From Gammaproteobacteria bacterium (GTDB taxonomy: Bacteria; Pseudomonadota; Gammaproteobacteria; Steroidobacterales; Steroidobacteraceae), in NCBI GenBank assembly GCA_027459765.1, contig DAIDHD010000029.1:33894-97893 (forward strand): a stretch of 64,000 nt of DNA, in the 5' to 3' direction. Of this stretch, positions 38,517 to 46,804 are shown piece by piece. The position numbers and the translations under genes are program-made. The notes below the pieces were generated by a model. It had not been told where the DNA came from. It made no database searches and saw only the letters and a list, made by a program, of their open reading frames with translations. The stretch's first letter is position 1. The number at the start of each line of letters is the position of its first letter.

Positions 38517-39197
38517 TCAGGGTGCCGCCCCCGCGGGTGCGTGCGCTCCGAGCCAGTGCTCGAAATCGTCGATGTCGGCGGCGCGCACGCCCGCGGGCTG
38601 CGCTCGGTGGCGCGTGAGCCAGCCGCGCATCGCCGCGAGCAGCGCGGCCGCGCGCGACGGGTCGTGGTTGGTCAAGTCGAGGTACGCGGTCTCGGCGTCG
38701 GCGAGGCGATCGAGGGCGAGCGCCGCCTCGGCGCGGTACTCGACGGCGTCATAGCGGTCGGCCTTGAGCGCGAGCACGTGATTGTAGTCGTCGAAGGCTT
38801 CCGCATAAGCGCCGAGCTTCGAGTGTGCGATGCCGGCCCCGCTCCAGGCGTCGACCAGATCGCCGCGCTGGCCGAGCGCTTCGGTGAAGGCGTCCAGGGC
38901 GCGACCGTAGGCGGCCTGGACCTTGTCGCGCAGCCCCGCGCGCTTATCCTCGCTGGTCGCGCTTGCGAGCGACGCCTCGTATTCGCGGGCCTTGGCGAGC
39001 GCCTTCACCCCGGCGGTGTAGGCGTGCTGCGCGGCCTTGTCGGGCTTCTCCGCCAGGGGATCGGCCGTGAGGGTGGTCGGCAACTGCATCGGGCCGACGG
39101 CCTGCGCGTGCGCGCCGCCGGCCGCCAGCATGGCGGTCGCGAGCAGCCAGAGAAGCCCGGGGCGGGCGGCCGGGATACGGGGATGGACGCTGCGCAT
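38517..39197 (-). CDS. Periplasmic TPR-repeat protein
   Basis: A 226-residue protein. A signal peptide (about 1-32, with LLWLLATAMLAAGGAHAQ) is followed by TPR-like helices; the clearest repeat is DAWSGAGIAHSKLGAYAEAF (about 120-139), followed by a second in AVEYRAEAALALDRLADAET. No enzymatic motif. The start is chosen for the signal peptide; the frame is open 21 codons upstream. It lies 59 bases after the DUF2721 gene and 35 before fghA, so the four genes from 41019 to 37636 probably form one transcript. Confidence 0.72.
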   Translation of the reverse strand: MRSVHPRIPAARPGLLWLLATAMLAAGGAHAQAVGPMQLPTTLTADPLAEKPDKAAQHAYTAGVKALAKAREYEASLASATSEDKRAGLRDKVQAAYGRALDAFTEALGQRGDLVDAWSGAGIAHSKLGAYAEAFDDYNHVLALKADRYDAVEYRAEAALALDRLADAETAYLDLTNHDPSRAAALLAAMRGWLTRHRAQPAGVRAADIDDFEHWLGAHAPAGAAP

Positions 39198-39256
39198 GCG
39201 CTCCGATTCTAGGAGTTCGCGCGGTGCGGCGCCGCGCTTTTTGACGCGGGCGAGGC

Positions 39257-39742
39257 TCACTCGCCCTGCCTGGAAACTTCTTCGATGCCGATTCGCAGCG
39301 TCGTAGTGGCGATGCGCACTTCGATCAGGAAGGCGAGCAGCGCCGTGGCGAGCGACAGCATCGAGAGGATGAACATGCTGGCGATGAAGGCGGACAGGTC
39401 CCAGCGCAGGAAGGAATTCACGAACAGCATCACCACCACCAGTGCGATGAACAACGCCGACAGCGTGATGAGCGTGATGGCGGCGTTCATGACGCGGGCG
39501 CGGCGTTCGAGAATCCGCAACTGGGCGTGCAGCGGCGCCGCCTCCGCCCGCGCCGGGCAGCCGCGCGCCTGTTCCTCCATGGACCGCGCCCGGTCGACGA
39601 TGCGCGCCAGGCGGCTCGTTAGCACGTTGAGCGTCACGCCGATGGCGGAGATGAGGAAGATCGGCGTGAGCGCGACCTGGATGAGGTGCGCGATCTCGGC
39701 GGCGTGCACCGAGTAGGCCGCGGTGGCGAGCGCATCGCTCAT
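39257..39742 (-). CDS. DUF2721 membrane protein
   Basis: A 161-residue protein with three membrane segments: about 18-41 (VALTPIFLISAIGVTLNVLT), 87-108 and 115-142. The charged loop SRLARIVDRARSMEEQ between the first two is the family hallmark. Function unknown. Its ATG overlaps the stop of the UppP-PCu(A)C gene (ATGA at 39739-39742), so the two products are made together. Confidence 0.78.
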   Translation of the reverse strand: MSDALATAAYSVHAAEIAHLIQVALTPIFLISAIGVTLNVLTSRLARIVDRARSMEEQARGCPARAEAAPLHAQLRILERRARVMNAAITLITLSALFIALVVVMLFVNSFLRWDLSAFIASMFILSMLSLATALLAFLIEVRIATTTLRIGIEEVSRQGE

Positions 39743-41019
39743 TCCCGTGCCTCGACCCGCACCCGCACCGTCACAGCGCCCGCGTCGCGAAACTCGAACC
39801 GCAGCGGAAATTCACCGCCGGCGACCAGCGGCGCCGACAACTGTTCGAGCATGACGTGCACGCCGTCCGGCGCGGCGCGCACCGTCGAGCCCGCCGGGCA
39901 GTCGAGCGCGGTCAGCGGCCGCATGGTCATGGCACCCTCGACCTGGGTGGTCTCGTGCAGCTGTGCGCGCGCGGCCACGGGCGTGGACAGCGAGAGCAGC
40001 CGGTCGGGGAGCTGGCCCCGGTTCACGATCGAGAAATAAACCGCCGCCGCGGCGGCCCCCGGCGGCGTCGGCCGCGCCCACGCGTCCGTCACGCTCACGC
40101 CCGCCGCGGCCGACGCAGCGGACGCGGCCGACGCAGCGGGTGCGGCCGGCACAGCGGGCGCCGCCAGCACCCGGCCGGCGAGAAATACGCCCACCGCTGC
40201 GATGAGACAGTAATAACCGAATAGGTGCCAGCGGCCGTTCTCGAGCCAGCGCGACAACCACTTGAGCGCCAGCCAGCCGGCGACGAAACTCGCCGCCATG
40301 CCGAGCAGGGCGAGGCCCGCCCAGCCGCCGAGGTCGGCGCCCGCGGCGCCCGGCGCGTGCGCCTTGAGCAGCCGGTGACCCTCGATCACGATCACCGCGG
40401 GGGTGAGCACCACGGCGAGCGCGAAACTGAAGTTCTCGAGCAGCGCCCGGTCGAGCCCGCGCAGCAGCCCGGTGGATATGGTGGCCCCGGAGCGCGAGAA
40501 GCCGCGGAACGGCAGACACAGCCCCTGCACGATCCCGATGACGATCGCGTCACCGGTACCGACGGCGTCGCGCGGCCGTCCGCGGCTGGCGCGCGATCCG
40601 GACCACACGATGAGAAGTCCGGCGCAGGCGAGCGCGACGGCGATCAGGGTGAGATTGCCGAACAGCTGTTCGACCTCCGCCTTGCCCTGCCCGCGCAGCA
40701 CCAGGTGTTCAATCACGAATTTCAAGCCGAGGCCGACCACGCCAGTGCAGGCGGTGGCGAGGACGAGCAGCTTGGCGAAGGACACGAACGCGGGCCAGGA
40801 GGCGAAATACCGCTCGCGCCACGCGCCGAGGAAATATGCGATACAGGCGAACATGGTGCCGGTGTGGAGCATCACCAGCAGGAATGTCATGCCGGGGCTC
40901 GTGGGATCGAGACCCATCAGCCGCTCGGCGACGATCACGTGCGCCGAGCTCGACACCGGCAGGAGCTCGCACGCGCCCTGGACGACGGCGAGCAGCAGGA
41001 CTTTGACGATGAGGGGCAT
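39739..41019 (-). CDS. Undecaprenyl-diphosphate phosphatase (UppP/BacA) fused to a PCu(A)C copper-chaperone domain
   Basis: A 426-residue single-frame fusion. Residues 1-285 are a complete UppP (normal length about 270), with the two re-entrant active-site motifs GACELLPVSSSAH (15-27, E18) and FRGFSRSGATIS (171-182). UppP dephosphorylates undecaprenyl pyrophosphate for cell-wall lipid recycling. Residues 286-307 form an Ala/Pro/Ser linker. Residues 308-426 are a PCu(A)C domain: DAWARPTPPG (312-321), then H355, M366, H388 and M390, exactly the H-x10-M-x21-H-x-M Cu(I)-binding pattern. Free PCu(A)C proteins are periplasmic and deliver copper to cytochrome oxidase. Here the last UppP helix would play the part of the export signal. 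The two domains appear intact, so this is not a decayed gene pair. Confidence 0.88.
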   Translation of the reverse strand: MPLIVKVLLLAVVQGACELLPVSSSAHVIVAERLMGLDPTSPGMTFLLVMLHTGTMFACIAYFLGAWRERYFASWPAFVSFAKLLVLATACTGVVGLGLKFVIEHLVLRGQGKAEVEQLFGNLTLIAVALACAGLLIVWSGSRASRGRPRDAVGTGDAIVIGIVQGLCLPFRGFSRSGATISTGLLRGLDRALLENFSFALAVVLTPAVIVIEGHRLLKAHAPGAAGADLGGWAGLALLGMAASFVAGWLALKWLSRWLENGRWHLFGYYCLIAAVGVFLAGRVLAAPAVPAAPAASAASAASAAAGVSVTDAWARPTPPGAAAAAVYFSIVNRGQLPDRLLSLSTPVAARAQLHETTQVEGAMTMRPLTALDCPAGSTVRAAPDGVHVMLEQLSAPLVAGGEFPLRFEFRDAGAVTVRVRVEARE

Positions 41020-41181
41020 GGGAGGGTCGGGCGCTCCGGCGGATTTCGAAGGATCGCTATTGCAACGCAAATGCGGGCGCATCGTCCACTGGCACTGCGG
41101 CAACGCACCGGCAGCCTTTGCCGATCAGTGAGTTGCCGCGATCCGCGGCGGCCCTAGGACGGCCCGATCTACGCGACGCAC

Positions 41182-41219
41182 AAAAAAACCCCGCCCGCCT
41201 TGCGGCGAACGGGGTTTTA
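41182..41219 (-). terminator. Rho-independent terminator (bidirectional shape)
   Basis: A GC-rich hairpin closes AAAACCCC against GGGGTTTT with an inner CCGC/GCGG stem. On the minus strand it is followed by TTTTTTT (41182-41188), about 50 bases after the stop of the small secreted protein gene. The plus strand also ends in TTTTA, but no plus-strand gene reads into it. Confidence 0.85.
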
Positions 41220-41230
41220 TTCGAGGCATC

Positions 41231-41258
41231 CGTCGGACTCTCGTCGGAGAGTCCGACG
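41231..41258. repeat. Perfect 12-bp inverted repeat with 4-base loop
   Basis: CGTCGGACTCTC (41231-41242) and GAGAGTCCGACG (41247-41258) are exact complements around the loop GTCG. The hairpin lies in the 3' untranslated region between the small secreted protein stop and the terminator. No U-tract follows, so it is not itself a terminator; it may protect the mRNA 3' end or bind a protein. Confidence 0.8.
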
Positions 41259-41270
41259 CGCATCGAGGCC

Positions 41271-41480
41271 TTACTTCGTGGCCGAAGTGGACTCGGTGCT
41301 GGAGGCCTTCTTGCTCTTGCTGTGCTTCTTGTGGTGGTGCTTCTTCGCCGGCTTCGCGGGCGCGTCGGCCTTCGCAGACGCAGCCGCCGGAGCCGCCGCC
41401 GGGGCGTCGGCCGCCATGGCGCCGGCGACGAGGCCGAGCGAGACGAGAGCGGAGCTGATCAGGGTCAGGGACTTCTTCAT
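41271..41480 (-). CDS. Small secreted Ala/Lys/His-rich protein
   Basis: A 69-residue protein. The signal peptide MKKSLTLISSALVSLGLVAG plus AMA gives cleavage near residue 23. The mature part is an Ala/Pro stretch followed by a basic, histidine-rich core (KPAKKHHHKKHSKSKK, about 43-58) and a Ser/Thr tail. It resembles acid-shock and other small periplasmic basic proteins in composition only. The triple His suggests metal or anion binding. A GGAG ribosome site precedes the ATG, and a dedicated terminator follows. Confidence 0.75.
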   Translation of the reverse strand: MKKSLTLISSALVSLGLVAGAMAADAPAAAPAAASAKADAPAKPAKKHHHKKHSKSKKASSTESTSATK

Positions 41481-41557
41481 ACAACGACTCCAACGGTGGT
41501 ATTGACTAACCAGGCCAAAGAATACGACGGAACCGCTCGTTTAAGGCGACATGAAGA

Positions 41558-42049
41558 TCATTTCACGAAGGGCTCGCGGCGGCGTGATCGGACGTGCCAG
41601 ACGAGGTAGGCGACGATGGCGACGTTGCCGGCCAGTACGGCGAATTTGCCCAGATTCGGCCGGTTGGCGAGCTCCCATAGCTCGAACGGAACCAGCGAGG
41701 CCGTGATCACCACGGTGAGCCACTCCGCCCAGCGGCGCTCCATCCACAGGCCGACGCCCTCGACCGCGAACACCGCCGCGTAGCCCAGCGTGACCGCCCG
41801 CAGCGCGTGCAGCCGCGACTGCGACAGGCCGCTGAACCAGGTGAGGCCGCGGGTGACGAGGTCGTGCTCGAGTCCGGATGGCCGGCCGGCCGCCCAGGCG
41901 AGAAGCTTGGCGACCAGCGAGGCGTCGTGGAGCTTCAGCTCCCCGTAGGCGGCGAGCAGCAACAGCAGCACCTTCAGCAGCTTGTAGAGCGCGATGGAGC
42001 GCAGCACGCCGAAGCGCCGCGGGTGCGCCCCTGCTTCAGCGGTCGCCAC
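41558..42049 (-). CDS. DUF2127 membrane protein
   Basis: A 163-residue membrane protein with about four hydrophobic segments (about 18-35, 84-102, 108-126, 134-152). RRWAEWLTVVITASLVPFEL is the DUF2127 signature. Function unknown. It follows the 129-residue hypothetical gene by 6 bases, placing it as the last gene of the ABC transporter operon at 45503-41558. Confidence 0.78.
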   Translation of the reverse strand: MATAEAGAHPRRFGVLRSIALYKLLKVLLLLLAAYGELKLHDASLVAKLLAWAAGRPSGLEHDLVTRGLTWFSGLSQSRLHALRAVTLGYAAVFAVEGVGLWMERRWAEWLTVVITASLVPFELWELANRPNLGKFAVLAGNVAIVAYLVWHVRSRRREPFVK

Positions 42050-42055
42050 GATGCG

Positions 42056-42445
42056 TCAGGCCCGGCCCGCCGGGGGCTGGAACTCCAGCGTCGCATCGAG
42101 CAGCGCGGGAATGTCGAACACGGCGCGCTCGTTGTCGATGTACAGCGGCGCGACGCCGGCCGCGGCGACCAGCGCCGCCGGCACCTGAATGCGATCCTGA
42201 TCACGGGCCACGGTCCAGGACTCCAGGCGCTTGTCCTGAAAGGCGAGGTTCAGCGCGCTCCAGCGCAGCAGCGCCGCGCGCGCCACCGGCGTGTCACCGC
42301 CCCACTGGCGCTGCGCGAGGGTGGTGGCGGAACTGGCGGCGATCTCGGCGTGCGGCAGGGTCATCAGCTCCTGAATGTACTGCACCATCTCGTCCGGCGG
42401 GACGTGCACGTCCAGGTCCAGGTCCAGGGCGGCCGGGTCGTTCAT
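42056..42445 (-). CDS. Hypothetical protein, 129 residues, in the ABC transporter operon
   Basis: Not recognised. Acidic N-terminus, no signal peptide or membrane helix. It is mixed alpha/beta in appearance, with WGGDTPVARAALLRWSALNL in the middle and a C-terminal VAPLYIDNERAVFDIPALLD. The gene lies 12 bases after the ATPase gene and 6 bases before the DUF2127 gene, so it is very probably part of the same transcript. Codon use is like that of its neighbours. Confidence 0.62.
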   Translation of the reverse strand: MNDPAALDLDLDVHVPPDEMVQYIQELMTLPHAEIAASSATTLAQRQWGGDTPVARAALLRWSALNLAFQDKRLESWTVARDQDRIQVPAALVAAAGVAPLYIDNERAVFDIPALLDATLEFQPPAGRA

Positions 42446-42457
42446 ACCGGAATGATA

Positions 42458-43762
42458 CTACGTCGGATTCTCCAGGCTGAACATGCCGGTGTCGTCGTCG
42501 TAGGCGAACGCCTCGGCATAGCGCGCCCAGCTGAGCACGGCCCGCAGGGTCTGCTCGGCGGCCTCCTCGCTCATGAAGTCCTCGAGCTCGTCGACGAAGC
42601 GGCTCTTGCGGGCGGAGTGGGTCAAGCGCTCGTCGAGCACGCGCCGGATGTGGCCGGCGAGCGGCACGTAGGTAAGCAGGTGGCGCTGGAATATGCGCTT
42701 GCGCTCGTCGAGGGCGGAGTGGGCGAAGGCCTTGCCGTCCTCGGTGAGCTTGATGTCGCCGCCCTCCACTTCGGCGAAGCGCAGCATCTGCAGGGTTTCG
42801 GCGACCGGGAACAGCTCGTCGATCTCCATCTGCAGGTCCGAGGCTATGTCCGGCAGGTCGGCGGCACCGTTGAAGGGCGGCGCGGCGACGGCCTCCATCA
42901 GGCCCGACAGCAGGTTCGAGGACACCCGCGGGAGCTCCGTGCCGATGCCGAGACCGGGGAAGCGTTCGTGCCGGGCGCCGCCGGCGGCGCCCTTCGGCCG
43001 CGCCGTCATTTCCACGTAGATGCGCTCCACCATGTCGCGGAAGCTCGGGTCCTGGCGATTGCGGGGCTGCGGCAGGGTCACCTTGATCTCGCTCAATATC
43101 CGCCCCGGATTGCTGCCGAACAACAGGATGCGGTCGCACATCAGCACCGCCTCCTCGATGTTGTGCGTCACGAGCACCACGCCCTTGATCGGCATGCGCC
43201 CTTCCGCCCACAGGTCGAGGAAGTCGGTGCGCAGGGTCTCCGCGGTGAGCACGTCGAGCGCCGAGAACGGCTCGTCCATCAAGAGGATGTTCGGGTGCAC
43301 GACCAGGGCGCGCGCGAAGCCGACGCGCTGGCGCATGCCGCCGGACAGTTCGCGCGGATAGGCCGATTCGAACCCGTCCAGACCGATCAGGTCGATCGCG
43401 GCCAGCGAGCGCTTGCGGATCTCGGCGCGCGGCAGGCGCTGCGCCTCGAGGCCCAGCGCCACGTTCTCGAACACCGTGAGCCACGGGAACAGCGCGAAGC
43501 TCTGGAACACCATGGCGATGCCCGGCGCGGGTCCGGAAACCGGCTCGCCCATGTAGCGGATCTCGCCGGCGGAGGGTTCGGCGAGGCCGGCGATCAGCCG
43601 CAGCAGTGTCGACTTTCCGGAGCCGGAACGGCCGAGCAATCCCACGATCTGGCCCTCGCGCAGCTCGAGATTCATGCCCTCGAGCACGAGCAACTCGTCG
43701 GCGTCCGGCACGGGGTACGCCTTGCGCACGTCGGCGCAAGTGAGGAGCGGCGATTGATTCAT
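42458..43762 (-). CDS. ABC transporter ATPase with C-terminal AAA-associated domain (nitrate/sulfonate type)
   Basis: A 434-residue ATP-binding subunit. The ABC domain (about 1-255) has Walker A GRSGSGKSTLL, Q-loop FQSFALFPW, signature ELSGGMRQRVGFARAL, Walker B ILLMDEPFSALD and switch THNIEEA. It is closest in type to NrtD/SsuB/TauB ATPases. The extra C-terminal part (about 285-434), containing SDLQMEIDELFPVAE and VPLAGHIRRVL, is the AAA-associated domain found in a subset of these ATPases. It lies 22 bases after the permease gene. No binding protein is encoded nearby. Confidence 0.88.
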   Translation of the reverse strand: MNQSPLLTCADVRKAYPVPDADELLVLEGMNLELREGQIVGLLGRSGSGKSTLLRLIAGLAEPSAGEIRYMGEPVSGPAPGIAMVFQSFALFPWLTVFENVALGLEAQRLPRAEIRKRSLAAIDLIGLDGFESAYPRELSGGMRQRVGFARALVVHPNILLMDEPFSALDVLTAETLRTDFLDLWAEGRMPIKGVVLVTHNIEEAVLMCDRILLFGSNPGRILSEIKVTLPQPRNRQDPSFRDMVERIYVEMTARPKGAAGGARHERFPGLGIGTELPRVSSNLLSGLMEAVAAPPFNGAADLPDIASDLQMEIDELFPVAETLQMLRFAEVEGGDIKLTEDGKAFAHSALDERKRIFQRHLLTYVPLAGHIRRVLDERLTHSARKSRFVDELEDFMSEEAAEQTLRAVLSWARYAEAFAYDDDTGMFSLENPT

Positions 43763-43784
43763 GGCCCGGCTTCTCCCCCTCTCG

Positions 43785-45503
43785 TCAGGTGATGCGGAAC
43801 TTGCGCTCGGCGTGGAAGTACATCGGCCGCCAGAACAGGCGATTGATGGCCACCACGAACAGACTCATGATGCCGATGCCGAGCACGATGCGGTGGAAAT
43901 CCCCGGCCGTCGTGGCGTCGGCGATGTAGGCGCCGAGTCCGTGCGCGCGCACCTCGGTGTCGCCCCAGTTGGCGAGCTCGGCCACCACCGCGGCATTCCA
44001 GGAACCGCCGGAGGCGGTGATGGCGCCGGTGACGTAGAACGGCAGCACCGCCGGCAGCGCCACCCGGCGCCACCACAGCCACCCCGAGACGCGGAAGTTC
44101 GCGGTCACGTAACGCATTTCGGTCGGGATCTGCGAGGCGCCCGCGATCACGTTGAACAGAATGTACCACTGCGTGCCGAGGATCATCAGCGGGCTCAGGA
44201 AAACGTCCGCGTTGAGCCGCCAGGTGACGATGCCGTAGACGACGATCGGAAACAGGAGATTGGTCGGGAACGCGGCGAGGAACTGCGCGATCGGCTGTAC
44301 GACCTGGGCGACGCGCGGACGCATGCCCACCCACACGCCGATGGGCACCCACACCAGGCTCGCCAGCGCTATCAGCACGAACACCCGCAGCATGGTCAGC
44401 AGCGCGAGGCCGGCCACGCCCAGCGCCTCGTGCAGCGTGGTCTGCGCGATCAGCATGGCGGCGATGTGCCACAGCGCGAGCGCGATGAGTGCGGCGAGAA
44501 TCAGCACCCAGAGCAGGTCGCGGCTGCGCGAGCGGCGCGGCACCGCCGACTCGGGCTGCGCATCGGTACGCTGCACGGCGCGGCTGGTCCACAGCACCAG
44601 CGAGTGGAAGGTGACGGTGGCCGCGCGCACCAGCCGGGAGCGGCGCAGCATGACGAGCACCCAGGAGGTGGGGCTGCGCACCCCCGGCTCCTGCTCGACG
44701 CGAAAGCGGTCGACCCAGGCGACCAGCGGCCGGAACAGGAGCTGGTCGCAGGCGAGGATCACCAGAAACATGGTGGCGATGGCCCAGCCGATGGCGCCGA
44801 GATCCTTCTTGGCGATGGCGAGGGCGATGTACGAACCCACCCCCGGGAGCACCACGGTGGTGTGCCCGACGCTGATGGATTCGGAGGCCACCACGAAGAA
44901 CCAGCCCCCGGACATCGACATCATCATGTTCCAGATCAGCGCCGGCAGACCGAACGGCACCTCGAGCTGCCAGAAGCGCATCCAGGGCGACAGGCGGAAG
45001 GACTCGGCCGCCTCGATCAGTTCGGCCGGAATGGTGCGAAGCGACTGGTAGAAGCTGAACGCCATGTTCCAGGCCTGGCTGGTGAAGATCACGAAGATCG
45101 ACGCGAACTCCACGCCGAGCACCCGGCCCGGGGCGAGCGACATGAAAAAAACGTAAGTCACCGACAGGAAGCCGAAGATCGGCACGGACTGTAGAATGTC
45201 GAGGATCGGCACCAGCAGCTTCCCCGCCCGCTCGCTCTTCGCCGCCCAGGTGGCGTAGGTGAGCGTGAACAGCAGCGAGAGCGCGAGCCCGGCGAACATG
45301 CGGAAGGTGGTACGCGCGGCGTATTCGGGCAGGTGGCGCGGATCGAGCGACAGCGGCGTCACCTCGAGTTGCGACAGCGGCGCGAACAGGCCGCGCGAGG
45401 TCTCGGCCAGGAATGCGATGAGGCCGATGACCACGATGAAGGCGAGCACGTCCCAGCGCGACGCCACGTCGCGCAGGAATCCGAATGGGGCGGGCTTCTT
45501 CAT
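43785..45503 (-). CDS. ABC transporter permease with two fused permease domains
   Basis: A 572-residue membrane protein made of two binding-protein-dependent permease domains joined in one chain (about 15-270 and 320-572). Each has about six helices and an EAA-like coupling loop: AAESFRLSPWMRFWQLEVPF and VTANFRVSGWLWWRRVALP. The two halves would form the whole channel. The usual nitrate/sulfonate/bicarbonate importers use two identical permeases, so this is the fused version. First gene of the operon with the ATPase, the 129-residue protein and DUF2127. Confidence 0.88.
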   Translation of the reverse strand: MKKPAPFGFLRDVASRWDVLAFIVVIGLIAFLAETSRGLFAPLSQLEVTPLSLDPRHLPEYAARTTFRMFAGLALSLLFTLTYATWAAKSERAGKLLVPILDILQSVPIFGFLSVTYVFFMSLAPGRVLGVEFASIFVIFTSQAWNMAFSFYQSLRTIPAELIEAAESFRLSPWMRFWQLEVPFGLPALIWNMMMSMSGGWFFVVASESISVGHTTVVLPGVGSYIALAIAKKDLGAIGWAIATMFLVILACDQLLFRPLVAWVDRFRVEQEPGVRSPTSWVLVMLRRSRLVRAATVTFHSLVLWTSRAVQRTDAQPESAVPRRSRSRDLLWVLILAALIALALWHIAAMLIAQTTLHEALGVAGLALLTMLRVFVLIALASLVWVPIGVWVGMRPRVAQVVQPIAQFLAAFPTNLLFPIVVYGIVTWRLNADVFLSPLMILGTQWYILFNVIAGASQIPTEMRYVTANFRVSGWLWWRRVALPAVLPFYVTGAITASGGSWNAAVVAELANWGDTEVRAHGLGAYIADATTAGDFHRIVLGIGIMSLFVVAINRLFWRPMYFHAERKFRIT

Positions 45504-45592
45504 CGCGGCATTCTCGCAGGAGCCCGGAGTATGGTGCTAGTGGATCTCGCGGCGCTCTGGTCGCACGCACTCGGTCGAGGACAGTGAAAATC

Positions 45593-46804
45593 ATGCAGTC
45601 GAGCATCGCCCCGGACACCACCATCGCCGCGCCGCAGACCGGCGGCGCCGCGCGCGTCCTCGGCACCATCAGCGTCGCGCACTTCCTCAACGACCTGATG
45701 CAATCGCTCATCGTCGCGATCTATCCGATCCTCAAGGGCGACTTCCACCTGAGCTTCGCGCAGATCGGCGAGATCTCGCTGACCTACCAGATCTGCGCCT
45801 CGCTGCTGCAGCCGCTGGTCGGCGCCTACACCGACCGGCGCCCGCAGGCCCACAGCCTGAGCGTCGGCATGGCCTGCACCTTTGCCGGCATCCTCACGCT
45901 GGCAGCGGCGCCCACCTTTGCGTGGCTGCTCGGCGCGGCGGCGCTGATCGGCACGGGCTCGGCGATCTTCCACCCCGAATCGGCGCGCATCGCCCGCCTC
46001 GCCTCCGGCGGACGCCCCGGCTTCGCGCAGTCGATCTTCCAGCTCGGCGGCAGCGGCGGCAGCGCCATGGGGCCGCTGCTCGCCGCGTGGATCATCCTGC
46101 CGAACGGCCAGCGAAGCCTCGCCTGGTTCGCGCTCGCGGCGCTGCTCGCGATCGCGCTCCTGTGGCCAATCGGCCGTTGGCACCACGAGCGCCACACCGC
46201 CCGCGGCCGCGCCCAGCGCGGCACCCGCGCCCCCGGGGTCGGCCGCACGCGCGCCGCGGTGGCCATCGGCATCCTGGTGCTCCTGGTGTTCTCGAAATAC
46301 TTCTACCTAGCTAGCATCACCAGTTATTACAGTTTCTATCTCATCGAGAAATTCCACGTCTCGGTGGGCGACGCGCAGCTGCTGCTGTTCGTGTTCCTTT
46401 TCGCCGCCGCGCTCGGTTCGCTGCTCGGCGGCCCGCTCGGCGACCGCATCGGCCGCAAGCACGTGATCTGGATGTCGATCCTCGGCGTGGCGCCGTTCAC
46501 CCTGGCGCTTCCCTACGTCGGCCTCGGCGCCACCGTGGCCTTGAGCTTCCTCATCGGCCTGATCATCTCCTCGGCGTTCTCCGCGATCCTGGTGTTCGCG
46601 CAGGAATTGCTGCCGGGCCAGGTCGGCGCCGTTTCCGGGCTGTTCTTCGGCCTCGCATTCGGCATGGGCGGCATCGGCGCCGCCGTGCTCGGCCACCTCG
46701 CCGACCGGCACGGCATCGAGTGGGTCTACCGGCTGTGCGCGTTCCTGCCGCTCATGGGGGTGGTGGCCGCCTTCCTGCCGAGGATCGAACATGAACAGCA
46801 CTAG
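45593..46804 (+). CDS. Major facilitator transporter, fosmidomycin-resistance (Fsr) type
   Basis: A 403-residue protein with 12 predicted helices. The opening ISVAHFLNDLMQSLIVAIYP (about 21-40) and DFHLSFAQIGEISLTYQ are typical of Fsr-like exporters, as is GDRIGRKHVIW between helices 8 and 9. Substrate unknown. ATG 45593 is used; GTG 45584 is three codons earlier and closer to the GAGG ribosome site. The end overlaps the next gene by 14 bases, indicating co-translation. Confidence 0.84.
   Translation: MQSSIAPDTTIAAPQTGGAARVLGTISVAHFLNDLMQSLIVAIYPILKGDFHLSFAQIGEISLTYQICASLLQPLVGAYTDRRPQAHSLSVGMACTFAGILTLAAAPTFAWLLGAAALIGTGSAIFHPESARIARLASGGRPGFAQSIFQLGGSGGSAMGPLLAAWIILPNGQRSLAWFALAALLAIALLWPIGRWHHERHTARGRAQRGTRAPGVGRTRAAVAIGILVLLVFSKYFYLASITSYYSFYLIEKFHVSVGDAQLLLFVFLFAAALGSLLGGPLGDRIGRKHVIWMSILGVAPFTLALPYVGLGATVALSFLIGLIISSAFSAILVFAQELLPGQVGAVSGLFFGLAFGMGGIGAAVLGHLADRHGIEWVYRLCAFLPLMGVVAAFLPRIEHEQH

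Noticed and set aside
41231..41258. The 12-bp inverted repeat as an intrinsic terminator
   Set aside because: No T-tract follows on either strand; the true terminator is at 41182-41219.
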